From Ectobius pallidus (Eukaryota > Arthropoda > Insecta > Blattodea > Ectobiidae), in the NCBI GenBank assembly GCA_964059195.1, contig CAXKWD010000004.1, positions 116,701,938 to 116,765,937 of the forward strand: DNA of 64,000 nucleotides, in the 5' to 3' direction. The notes below the pieces were generated by a model, which was given only the letters and a program-made list of their open reading frames with translations, was not told where the DNA came from and did no database searches. Position 1 is the stretch's first letter. The number at the start of each line of letters is the position of its first letter. The translations under genes were made by a program, and so were the position numbers. Below are positions 42,901 through 53,837 of this stretch, in pieces.

Positions 42901-43678
42901 GAAAAAAAAAATTAAGGGCGAGTCTTTCTTCCTTCTAATAATTTTTCGGCACTAAAACTCCCGTTTTGAGTCAATTTTCAATTTGTAGTTTTGAATTTTT
43001 TTCTTCATTTTCCTCACTACTTAGGTAATATTGTGTTAAAACAAAAATGTAGAGAATTTCATTCTGATAATTTTGGTGTTTATTTTGTCTTGTTATCTAT
43101 AAAATTAACGGAGTTACATACATTTGTGTAAAACATGTTTTCGACTGAAATATGGTTAAAAAGCAAACTTAAAATGGCCGCCAAAAAAAGTATGAGCCCA
43201 AAAATTTTTTACCATAGTTTTGAACTCACCTTTAGTTGGGAAATAACTGGTAAAAAAATTAGGAAAATCAAAAATGTCGAGCAACTTGGCCTGGTTCATT
43301 TCTAATGGATTGACCCTAGAGCCTTTTCTTGTCCATTGAGACTCATTTTTTTTACCCATTTTTCGATCTCTCCCAGCTGTTAACAACAAGTTCTCCATCA
43401 TCCACCATGATAGCATCAACTGGTAAGTGTCTACAATCAGACAGACGCACAGACCATAACATCTGCATATCACGTTACTATTGCTTCCAAGCGGGCATAG
43501 CCACTCTTTCGCAGGAGAAATACAATTCCCTTAATTTAAGAAAATTATTTTTCAAGAATAGACAAGGAAGGAACATACACAAACCTTTGATATTATGTTT
43601 ACAATTACGTAATTGTATGTGCTACATAGAGGTGACAATAACTCAAACTTGAAATTTTTCTTCGTAGATCACTCACTG
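39937..43678. mobile_element. TIR element split by a foldback insertion
   Basis: CAATGAGTGATCTATG at the left and the complement of CAGTGAGTGATCTACG at the right form imperfect terminal repeats that begin CA(A/G)TG, as hAT elements may. The flanks before and after (AAATAATTGT... and ...CAATATTATTTCACCC) rejoin a repeat unit. Target duplication is unclear. Without the 2577-bp foldback inside, the element is about 1.16 kb. Its minus strand has a short frame containing MGKKNESQWTRKGS that I do not recognise. Confidence 0.5.
40740..43316. mobile_element. Foldback element with partial tandem duplication
   Basis: Ends are GGGTCAATCCATTAGAAATG and CATTTCTAATGGATTGACCC. TAGA lies outside both (40736-40739 and 43317-43320). 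Arms of about 700-770 bp fold back on each other. At 42293 one palindrome ends with GACCC, and a second, 5'-truncated palindrome begins (TATTTTGGCATTATTTG) and runs to the same right end, giving an arm / inverted arm / partial arm / inverted arm order. No intact gene. Arms include TGCTCTACATTTGTG (41,010) or its complement (42,014; 43,042). Confidence 0.8.
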
Positions 43679-43701
43679 TATGCCACAATTGTAAACAATA
43701 T

Positions 43702-44129
43702 TATTTCACCCTTCCTTCTTGGCTGCAGTTAATAAGCTTGTTCTACTGCATTTCCAGAGCCTGCGAACGTGGACGCGAAGGACAGGATTTTCTGTTATTC
43801 CTTTGTATTTTAACTTGATTATGAATTCCACATAAATTGCAGTGAATATAAAATCATAAAGGAATAACAGACATTAGGCTCCGTTATCGCTGTTGTGTAT
43901 TAAACAAAGCAGCGATTCACCAAAGACCAGATCTTTTTAATTAAATCGTGTTTGATACACATGATATACAATATCCAAATGAGAAAATTCCGTGGTTTGG
44001 GGATGTTAAGTGATAATTTAATAACTAATTTTATTAAATTAAATGTATAAATCTTTGCACCAATTTGCCAAAATTGTCCCTAAATATTAGTTAAATTTGA
44101 AGAATTTACTTTGAGATCTGGTCTTTGGT
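43702..44129. repeat. Conserved structured block, copy 4
   Basis: Core CCAGAGCCTGCG at 43,754. The inner stem TCTGTTATTCCTTT with AAAGGAATAACAGA is intact. The long-range stem is extended here to 16 bp: ACCAAAGACCAGATCT (43919-43934) with AGATCTGGTCTTTGGT (44114-44129). In other copies the four extra bases of the 5' arm differ (TTCT), so this copy pairs best. Confidence 0.55.
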
Positions 44130-46080
44130 CCTATGGATGTTTTAATTACTTTTATACTTAACAAAGAACACACAGTAACATGGAAATACCCTTCTTCTTC
44201 CGCTGTCTTCTCCATTAAACATTCTCCTTCTTAGGCAGGCACCTCTGGCGTTGTATTCGTACTTCTTCCGTTTAATTGTAGATCCCACTCCATATGCTGG
44301 CCAGCATTCCATTAATCGTTGTCAAGGTCCAGAACCGTAATTTTTGTGTACCCTGCAGAAAAGAGGAGTCCATTATAAATATCACACTTGCATACAGAAT
44401 ACAGAGGGGGAGGGAGGTATCAATTCCCTGAAGCATTTACATCAAATTTTGAAACTTTTCAGATTGTGATAATTAATTCATTTCTGAAGAGTTTAATGGC
44501 TGCATTTAAAACATTTGCAAATACTAGGCCTGCGATGCTCATACATGTACAGTTTGCTTTTTTCTTTACCTTTTCCTCATGATAGTTAAATCTGTGGTGT
44601 CCCTTGAAGATCTAAATCTCCATTTACATCTCAAACCATATTAATATTTGTATCTGTATTGTATTTAATACCTATTTACATGTTAATATCTATAATTATT
44701 AAAATTTTTGAAATGTAATTTTTGTCATTTCAATTCCCAAAGACGCATTCTGTTTCCGTGGAAATTTTTCTGAAGATATAACGGTTTGTTTAAGCTCGTG
44801 AAACAGTAGGTTTTGCTTAACTAGCCACCGAATAAAGCTTTGGTCATACAATTTAGCGCCATTCACTCCCTATCTATTCCAATTAGGGAGTGTTTTCTTC
44901 TTAATAGTTACATTGTACCCTTGATCCAAAAATAACTATCTTTCTTATTGAAAGTTTCTCATTTGAGCTATTTTCTACGTATTTTTCATATACAAATACT
45001 TTTCGGGATAAAACTTTTAATAATTTTTAGATAACTATATTGTCTTTTATATCAAGAATTTCAGGTGGATTAATTTGTAGAGTAATCTGCTATTTTGTCC
45101 TTTTAAATTTTGTATCTTTACTTCTCTAACCGTACCAAAGGTGTTACAGGTGTATGAAGATTTGTGTTCTTCCCTGAAATTCAATGTCGAGTTTTCATTA
45201 TAAATATGCATTTTGAGGTTCCCTGAGTCTATGTATTAAATGTTCAGAAATGCTTGTCTGTGTGTGTGTGTGTGTCTGACGGCGTTTCTATTTCGAGAAA
45301 TGAAAATCGTTCAAAAAACACATAAAAACATTATATTTAGGTTAAATATTTTTTGGGAATGTGGCGTGAAGATTGGCGACAATAAAGCTCCAACGATGTT
45401 GTGTTAATCTTCTACACGAGGTCTTATTTTTTATTAACAATTTAGATATACAGTATTTTTATCAATCCTTTATTTTTTCTTAGAAGGAAAGTTATCAGCC
45501 AGTTGTTAACAATGCATGTTTTGAAGATAGTATTATACTACTACGTATGACCGTGAGACAACTGATAACGCACACCTTGCAATGCGGCCTCTTATTCTAT
45601 AACTTAGCCTATATTATAAACCACTCTGTAACATAATTTACTTTTACTGTCACTTTAACATGGAATAACATTTTTTTCTATGACTTTCTCGAAAGCCGCG
45701 TTAACGATTTGAACGGAAGTTATAAGCCAGATTCGTGTACTCAAATTCGGCCTTTAAGTCTTTGGTGGCTAAAAATTTCAGCTAACAGCTAGAAGTTCTA
45801 GTAATATTTGACAATTTCACAAACTATCGTGTTATGATAATATTTATTCATGAGAATATATGAACATATTCTGATAAATGCCCTTCAGATAGAGATTATA
45901 ATGTTTAACAATTCCCAAAAAATCTTCTTTTATATTGGTTATACGTTAACATAAAGTAATTTTCGTTGCGCTTCGGAAATGAAATGTTTTGAACGAAATG
46001 TTTAAGGATATAGAATCACAGTAATTTTATGTTGTATTATATCTGTATCTTTTTTCCTATATCCTCTAAATATGCTATTT
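44130..46080. repeat. Repeat-unit section after block 4
   Basis: Landmark order as elsewhere: TTCTTCCGCTGTCTTCTCC (44,197), CCTGCAGAAAAGAGGAGTCC (44,352), TTCTGTTTCCGTGGAAAT (44,748), GTACCAAAGGTGTTAC (45,134), GGCGTGAAGATTGGCGAC (45,363). No gene. Confidence 0.6.
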
Positions 46081-47150
46081 ATACTTCAACCAAGATTGAG
46101 AGTGCAATTTTCAAAAGAAAGAAAAGTGCTGAACATAGACGCATTGGCAAGAAAAGATTTCCTAAATGTGCACTTTATACCACATCAAGAGAAGTGATGA
46201 ATATATAAATGAAATTTGTTGGTTCTGTGATTTTTAACTTTTTGAGCACTTCTACTAATGCTAAAAGGTCATGACCAGTCGCTGCGCGAGGCTTAAAACG
46301 AGGCTGTGCTGCAGATAATTATCATTTCTAGGCCTGCAGTTAGATTTTAAAAAAAGTATTAAGTCCACTTATAACATAATAAAGAGGGTATAAGAATTAT
46401 TTATATAGGCGTTTAAAATAAAAGGATTCGACGCCATTGACGTTATAAATATAACACAACTTAATATCGGTAGGCCTATTGCATTGTGAAGAAAGATTGA
46501 TGAACATCCTGTTTTCTTGCCTAGTCTGTAATAAAAGTACAGTACTGCACATATTCCCAAAGCCGAGATATGTTTAGAAAAATAATTATGCCGAACATTC
46601 CGAACATCTGACACGCAGATCCTTCTGTTATCATACACTTTCAGATTAAATTTTCTCGTACACCCGATTTTTTTACCGCTACCTTTAGCTTGTTGACTGA
46701 TTTAAGTTTAGAGTAGGTCTACCTAACTCTTTAACTGTCACTTTCTCCTCCAAAGATCTGCTGAAAACGGGTCTCTTTAACAGATCATGTAGAAAATTCG
46801 CCAAGTTGCTTCATAATACAATACGGGCATTTAAGAAATTCTGCCACACGACAGTACATCATCCTACAACTAATGCTCGACTCATAGTGGCTCCGTGAAT
46901 CATAGCACAATCACAGCTGGCAAGGAGTAAAGCCCAATAGTGCATGCACTGTCAGATTTAACAGTAATGAACCTTCTCTCTGAGGGAGATATAGCGGCTG
47001 AAGCCAATAATTCAGCATTCGTAGTTTCTAGTTTTCCCGGAGAGAGCGCTAGAAAATACGTTGCCATCCATACTGTTTGCATAACGGCTAGCATTCGAAG
47101 AAAATAGGCAAGCTGTTAGTTCAGTTGTGCTTTGTAGCACATTAGCAGAT
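46081..47150. other. Unassigned non-coding stretch
   Basis: No counterpart in the other units and no recognisable gene. 46,840-47,100 is somewhat less AT-rich, with a 64-codon minus frame that I cannot identify and do not call. Confidence 0.3.
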
Positions 47151-48640
47151 GATCATTGGTCGCCCCTGATTGTGCTGTGATGCACAAATCGATGAATAAA
47201 AAAGTGTTAATACTGATCTTTTATGCAAGAAGTTATGTAGGAGGCAGTCATGAAGTTGGGAGTACAGGCTACAAAAAGGGTTAGGACTGAGATTTTAGCG
47301 AAAATAAATGAAAAAATAAGTTTTGTTTTATTAAGACAAAATGTTCCATCAGCTTTTAAAAATACGGTTGCAGTAGATTATTTGGCCTTGCCAAGTTTTA
47401 CAGTAATTTTTAATCTGTGTACTCATATACGAAAACTTTACACTGGCATTTTCTCAAAACTTTATTTTTACGTTTTCAGAATCCTCCAACGCAACATATA
47501 TTTACAGTTTTAATGAAAGTCTCCACTATTGAGTTATACGGACGGATTATTAAGCTCTTTCAGTTAATTTCTTAAAAGAGGCGCTAGATTTAAATACATC
47601 TTATACGTATAGGAAAGATTGGTAACTTAAATTTTGTTTGGAGCAAATCGCTCTTTCAAGAGTACCATACTAGATGAAATATATCTTAGGCCTATTTCTG
47701 AATTACTTGCAAAGGAGAAAAGTATTAAAAGTAATAAAATGGTGCACGTTTTATTTTTCTTAATTTGTACACCTGGCCTACATTGCAACACAGAAACTTA
47801 TGAGTGCTTTACGTACCACCGGAGATACTACAATTGCACCAGCTGTCAAAAAGATTAATTTCTGTTGTAGAAAGTACACAGATTCCCGCTTAACGTAATA
47901 GACTGTGGTATCTTTCGTTCATGACTTGTAACATCACATCCCGTTTTTAGTCAACTCTTTACTTCAGATAAATATTCAGCTCCCGGTCACTGCCTAATAT
48001 ATTGAAATGATACATTTATTTAAATATATACGCCAATAGCCTACTCACAATAAATTCGTAGGTACTACTGGTCTTGAAAATCCTTGATGGTAGACTTATT
48101 GTGTAATTCCTCTCTTTTAACTGCTCAGTATCTCTTTGCATTACTTCCTGGAGATTTAGGTTTATAAGCTGTTTATTCCACATTTAAATTATGAAATTTT
48201 CTTCCATCTGTCCTTGAAAACATTTCATTATGCGTTGTACATCCATGGAAACCATTAAGATCGACTGTTTATCCTCGTAGAATCCTTCGATAATAATTAT
48301 AACCGTAATATAGAAGTGAAAAAGAGACATTACAGAGGATTATCCCCTGGTACCATCAGTTGAATGGATTTTTCTATACTCAAATTCTGAATGGATTAAA
48401 CTGGATGGAATCATTTTTAGCCTATACAAATTGCGGACCATTTTCTAACCATTGATTTTCACTTTAAATTACGTTCTAAATCAATATTATTAATGTTACA
48501 AAACATAATTTGACAGAAAAATGAAATTGGCATTATAAATTTATAGCGTCATCCCTAATAGCCTACATTTTATTCTTAGTTTCAATTTCATATTATTATT
48601 ATTTTCTAATTTCTACTGTTATTTAGTATCATATGTTGTT
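47151..48640. repeat. Repeat-unit section, then unassigned
   Basis: Matches the end sections of units: GGCAGTCATGAAGTTGGGAG (47,242), AACGTAATAGACTGTGGTA (47,894), GTACATCCATGGAAACCATT (48,237). From about 48,300 to 48,640 nothing is recognisable. No gene. Confidence 0.5.
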
Positions 48641-49250
48641 GTTGGAACCCACGGAGGGGGCAGAGTCGGGTTGGGAACAGAGGCGTAACGAGGGTTTTTT
48701 GGGGGGAAGCCCCCCATTGATTAAAAAAAATTGTACAATTTTTGTAAGTCTGATTATAAATTACTTAATACGAGTATAAAGCGTGGGAAGCTTAAAACTC
48801 GTTATTGTGCATCTTAAATTTTTAAAATTTTCCGGGGTAGGACCCCGAATCCCCCTCTCCAAGACCCCCCGGATGGTATAAACCCCCCCATATGGTCGGC
48901 CTGGTTACGCCTATGGTTGGGAACGACCCTAATCACGTGGACCACAAGTCCGGACCCATTGGGCCAACCTCTGGTAATGCCTAATGCCTAAGCCCCCACC
49001 CGAGCAGATTCCACTGCGAGCCCCTACGGAACTCCCCAACATCCATAAAAATCCTGAAACTCACCACGTGTACCACGCTTCCGGGGTCCGTCATGTAGGA
49101 CCGTGCGCCACGCCCCCGGTCCCTCACAGAAAGCACGCTCTGTCGCGGTGCACCATGAAAGCTCCCAGGTGATCAGCACACCACCAGCAACCACATGACC
49201 AGAAGCCACGTGGCAGGACGGGAGGTATTCCAGTCGATATTCCTATTATG
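48640..49250. other. GC-rich foreign-looking stretch
   Basis: Sharply higher GC than the neighbours (for example CGTGCGCCACGCCCCCGG near 49,105), interrupted by a hAT MITE. Short frames are open on both strands (plus 48984-49172, minus 49024-49209), but no protein family is recognised. It is probably a piece of a transposon or retroposon not otherwise present here. Confidence 0.4.
48678..48915. mobile_element. hAT-type MITE
   Basis: Ends are CAGAGGCGTAACGAGGG and GGTTACGCCTATG (reverse complement CATAGGCGTAACC). A perfect 8-bp duplication, GTTGGGAA, lies at 48670-48677 and 48916-48923. G-runs and C-runs sit just inside the ends, as in the MITE at 39.5 kb. It is 238 bp and non-coding. Confidence 0.9.
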
Positions 49251-49399
49251 AGTACATCCTGAGACACAAGAGAAAATAGGCGTTGGATTGAAGCTAATAT
49301 CCCTTCGTTTCGTGGCGTGGTAGACTCGCGGAAAGTGTGCTTTCTAGTGTTGCAACAAATAACTGTTAGCTGTTAAGTGCACAGAAGTTAACTCCATTG

Positions 49400-50010
49400 C
49401 CATGAGCCAGATACGAAACAGCATTTAATGCAATGGAAGCGTAAGGGCAAACCACGTGCACAAATTTCGAAGAGTGCCCTCAACTGGCAAGAATATGGCG
49501 ATAGTGTTATTATAACAGAAAGGAAGAGCATCATTCTCATCCACTGTCTAGAATTTGGATCCACGATTATCTGCAGCATATTTGGCGACACCGTAGGCTC
49601 TTACATCTCCAGTTCAAGGGAAAACTCCAGAAATATGTCGAAAGGTGAGCTCACGCAGCATGTCAATGAACGTTCTCATACATCCGAGAACCTACTGCTG
49701 GCATTGATCAGATGGGATTCACATTAATGCCTTACCCACTATACCCTCCCGACTTGGCACAAGTCTAATGCTATACGGTAGTCTTGCCTGGTGACTATCA
49801 TTTGTTCGGGGTCATGAAGAAACATGTGGTCGCTGTTTTGCAAACTTTGAAGAACTGGAAACCGCTGTGTACACGTCACTCCGAAATAATGTTACAAGAA
49901 CCATCTAGAGACGATGAAACATCGATGGCAAAATCGCATCAAGTTAGGAGAAGAATATGTCCAGAAGGTGGATCACCTGATTCTACCGTTGTGTGCATTT
50001 TTTGCAGATA
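49400..50010 (+). pseudogene. mariner transposase remnant
   Basis: Broken plus-strand frames contain MQWKRKGKPRAQ (the WK.KG.P.P segment after the first catalytic Asp in mariner transposases), GFTLMPYPLYPPDLAQV (the H/YP.YSPDLAP box) and PGDYHLFGVMKKHV (the SDYH.FG.LK.H box with the last catalytic Asp). Stops and frameshifts separate them. The boxes fit the DD34D mariner group and differ from the mariner-type remnants at 26.3 and 58.1 kb. Confidence 0.8.
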
Positions 50011-50950
50011 AGAACGTACAATGAACAATGCATACGGAACTCGAATGAAACCCTAAGCACTATTCCATTAGATAATAACTCGCCCTCTCTTGAGGGCAGT
50101 TGAAGATTGCGGTTGTACCGTAAAAGCCACTTTTCATACACTTCAATAGTAACATTGTATTATTATTCAGTAGTGTGTCTTCGTGAATTGCACTATTCTA
50201 TATCATTGTATTAATCCCCTTTTGTGAAAATCTCAAGAGTCTTCGCAGGAAAGCTTAGTAAGGGAAACTTGATCAACTTAGTTACTTAACGAAGGCCACA
50301 AATAAAACACTCATGACTAAAAATTAACTGAGTTGTGTTCTTTTACATAAGATATTCTATGTCGTTTTCTATTGGGTATTCACACAATAAAAAATCAACA
50401 GTTTTACAAAGCGGATGGTGCGGGGGGTATTTAAGCGATAGGAGCACTTTCCTTTGCAAACGTTCCCCTTCTATATCTGCCTAGATATGGGGTTTAGCAA
50501 ATACTTCTATAGAATATTTTTGAAACTAATTCCATTTGCTTTAATGTGTTAATTTCGTTCCTGATCATTTTGTGCAAAACTCCGCAAGTTTAAAGATAGG
50601 TTTGAAAAAGTATGAAAAGTTTCGCTTTTTACCCCGCGCACATCACCAAAACCAGAAGCTATTTTTTAGCGAATTGTTCTGATCGTTATGGGAGAAGGAT
50701 ACCAAACAATTTACACAAAATAATGTTTTGTTATTTTGGATGCCCGGGTCATTACCTATTTTCACTGCACTATTCGTATATTTTGCCTTTAAACATATAC
50801 ATAATCGCACATAAACGACAAATACATAATTATGCGTTGATATACGAGCCGTTACCACATGAATTTACGGCTGTGATGAAATAAAAATACCATTACATTA
50901 CCTAAAAAAGCTTAAAAATTCCCTGCTGTAGACTATATTGCTAGCAATAT
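50011..50950. repeat. Unassigned, then upstream unit section before block 5
   Basis: 50,410-50,640 parallels 4,490-4,690 (GCGATAGGAGCACTTTCC; GATATGGGGTTTAGC). 50,011-50,400 shows nothing. No gene. Confidence 0.5.
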
Positions 50951-51379
50951 TATTTCACCCTTCCTTCTTAGCTGCAATCGAGTTCAGTGTTCAACTGCAT
51001 TTCCAGAGCCTGCGAACGTGGACGCGAAGGATAGGATTATCTGTTATTCCTTTGAAATTAAACATGATTCCTAATATCACATAAATTACAGTGAATATGA
51101 AATCGCAAAGGAAAAGAGACATTAGGCTCCGTTTTCGCTGTTGTGTATTAAACAAAGCAGCGATTCACCAAATACCAGTTCTTTTTAATTGAATCGTGTT
51201 TGTTACACATTATATACAATATCCAAATGGGAGAACCCCGTTGTCTGGTGCTGGTAAGTGATAATTTAATATCCCATTATATTAATTCAATGCTTATATC
51301 TTTGCACCAATTTGTCAAAATAGTCCCTAATAGCTAATAGCTAAATTTTAAGAATTTACTTTGATATCTGGTCTTTGGT
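50951..51379. repeat. Conserved structured block, copy 5 (decaying)
   Basis: The core CCAGAGCCTGCG is intact at 51,003, but pairing partners have drifted. The inner 3' arm reads AAAGGAAAAGAGAC, the long-range 5' arm ACCAAATACCAG (51167-51178) has one mismatch to CTGGTCTTTGGT (51368-51379), and GTTTTCGCTG replaces GTTATCGCTG. It may be a relic. Confidence 0.5.
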
Positions 51380-52835
51380 CCTATGAATGTTTTAATTACT
51401 TGTATACTTAACATTGAACATTTCAATGAACACACAATAACATGGAAAATACCTTCCTTCTTCCGCTGTCTTTTCCAGCAACCATTTTCCTTCTTAGGCA
51501 GTCATCTCCGGCGTTGTATTCTTACTTCTTTCGTCTAATTGTAGATCACACTGCATCTCTTAGCCAGCATTCCATTAATCGTTGTCAAGGTCCAGGTGCG
51601 TATTTTTTGTGTGTCCTGCAGAAATTAGAAGTTAATTGTAAATATAGCACTTAAAAAATTACACTTACATACAGAATAAAGAGGGGAGGTTCAGTTCCCT
51701 CAAACAATTACTCGAAATTTTGAAATTTTGTTACTCTTCAGATTGCGATAATTAATTCAATTATTAAGTGTTTGTAGGCTGTAATTAAAACATTTACATG
51801 TACTAGGCTTATGATGTTCATTGATGCACAGTTCATATTTTGCTATACCTTTTCCTCATGGTATTGTTAAATCTGTGAATACCTCTGAAGATCCTTTTCT
51901 CCATTTGCTTTTAAATCCCTCTTTCCATATTTGGATTTGTGTTTGTAATGTATTTAATTCATATTTAGGTTTTAATACCTACAATTACCTTAAATTGTGA
52001 AAAGTAAATTCGTTTTATTTCTGTTCGCAAAGACGCATTCTGTTTCCATGGAAGTTCGTGTGAAAATATAAAGAATTGTTTAAGATCGTAAAACAGCTTG
52101 TTTTGCAAAACTAGCCTCTGAATAAAGTTTCGCTCATAGAATTTAACGTCATTCACTCCCTGAATGGATAAGAAAGGGTGGAATGTTTTTTTTCTTTCTT
52201 TTGATTTATGAACTCTTCGTATTAGTTCCATTGGACTCTTAGAGTTTTCAAGAGTCTAAGAATAAATTCTCAGAAACGCTTCTTTGTGTGAGTGTGTTCT
52301 TCTTTCAGTGTTTCTATGCTGAAACAAAATAATAGTTAATAAACATACTCAACATATACTATTCAGGTTACATGTCCTCGGGGAATGTGACGTAAAAATT
52401 GGTGACGAATTTCTCTTACGTTTAGTAGTAACTTACATGTATTTTACATTACATCTATTTTTTGTAGTTTTTCTCGAAAACGGCTCCACTTATTTTGTTT
52501 ACTTTTGTTATCTTATAATTAAGGTCTACAATATTTATTCATACTTTTTTGTAATTCTCTGCAGGCTTGGTAAGCAATACTAATTTGTGTGACGCTGAGA
52601 CAACAGAAAACGCACACCTTTCAATACGGTCAAGCACAAATGTGTGAATAAAAAATAGTGTAATATAATAGTCTGCTATATAAGCGGGTTTTTCTACTAG
52701 GCGATTATCAACATAGGACTACAAGCGTTAAAAGACACTGAGATTGACATTTTGGAGAAAAACCGTGGTGGGAAAAAATATTTATATATATTTTTTTCTG
52801 ACAGAAATTACCCTCATTCTCCCCCCCAAAAAAGC
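51380..52835. repeat. Repeat-unit section after block 5
   Basis: CTTCTTCCGCTGTCTTTTCC (51,457), CCTGCAGAAATTAGAAG (51,615), TTCTGTTTCCATGGAAG (52,038), GACGAATTTCTCTTACG (52,404). 52,250-52,790 closely follows 300-890. No gene. Confidence 0.6.
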
Positions 52836-52840
52836 GCGCG

Positions 52841-52874
<34 letters not shown>

Positions 52875-52875
52875 A
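52836..52875. repeat. Microsatellite (CG)n(CA)n(TA)n
   Basis: GCGCGCG, then about 13 CA units, then about 6 TA units. The last 7 bases (TATATAA) form the left copy of the target duplication of the adjoining element. Confidence 0.9.
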
Positions 52876-53519
52876 TTGAAGCGTCCAATTCCAAAACTGT
52901 CTCAATCCATTTTTTTTTTTAATTGAGATTATGGCGATTTCGTCATCTACCTACATATCTCTAACAATTTAGTAATGAATGTTGTGCCTAAACTTCCTCT
53001 TTCCTTCCAAAATTAAGCTTCAGAAATGACAAACAGTTTCAAAACTTTCTCATTCCATCCCATGTACTGTTACAAAACTCTCTCGTTCCATACATGAATT
53101 TCTTTTTCAAAACTTCCTCCATTCATAGTAAGGATTGTGTAGGAATCCAGGCCCGTTGAGGACCAGAAATGTAGGCTAGTGCGCCTAACAGAAATTGCTA
53201 TAAGATTTTTCGGAGGACCACTGGATTATAATTCAGAAAATATTCAAGCTTAGAAGTGCAGGAATGTTGAAGGAAGCAGGAATAATGGAGAATGAGAATT
53301 GTCACTTTGTTCTACTGCTTTGGTAGACTGATGCTTCTCTTCTTTCTTCTAGCCGTGCTTAATATTAATTAGTTTTATTTCACTTGGAAATTTTAGGAAA
53401 AGCTTTGAGGTTATTCAATTTATTTATAAAATATGATATTCTTAACAAACAACAGTATTAGTATTTTATTGATGAATTAACAAGTTACAATGTGTATTAG
53501 TTGAGCTATATTTGCTCAA

Positions 53520-53813
53520 AGATACTACGGCAGCTTCTTTGGACTGCTCGTAGGGACAAAAGGAGCTGCAAGTATGCCAGAACTCCAAACAATGATAAGT
53601 GCTGAATTACTTGTGTAAGCTAATAATTTGCTAGACCATTCCTTGGTCTTTGTGAGTTATACTATATTTTATTCAAAACTACTACGGCAGCATATTTGGC
53701 TTGCACGTAGAGGAAAAGAGGAGCTGCAAGGATGCCAAAACTCCAAACAATTAGAAATGCAGTTTCTACTTGTATGCAAACAAATTTGCTGAGTCCTCTA
53801 GACTCTTGTGAAA
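53520..53813 (-). pseudogene. Duplicated hydrophobic-segment fragment
   Basis: Two related stretches about 160 bp apart (53,521-53,610 and 53,677-53,755) share ACTACGGCAGC and AAAACTCCAAACAA-type sequence. The second is open on the minus strand and encodes AFLIVWSFGILAAPLFLYVQ, a plausible membrane helix. The first gives ALIIVWSSGILAAPFVP before a stop. The VW..GILAAPL.LY pattern recalls the fourth helix of peptide receptors (rhodopsin family), but the match is short. It may be a captured exon inside the TIR element, or chance. Confidence 0.3.
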
Positions 53814-53837
53814 TTAACCATATATTAACTATATGCA

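Noticed and set aside
40740..43316. Long open frames on both strands (for example 40848-41075, 41957-42163) as genes
   Set aside because: They are mirror images within palindromic arms, AT-rich, and match no family.
46900..47094. 64-codon minus-strand frame in a less AT-rich patch
   Set aside because: No recognisable motif; the patch is unexplained but not supportable as a gene.
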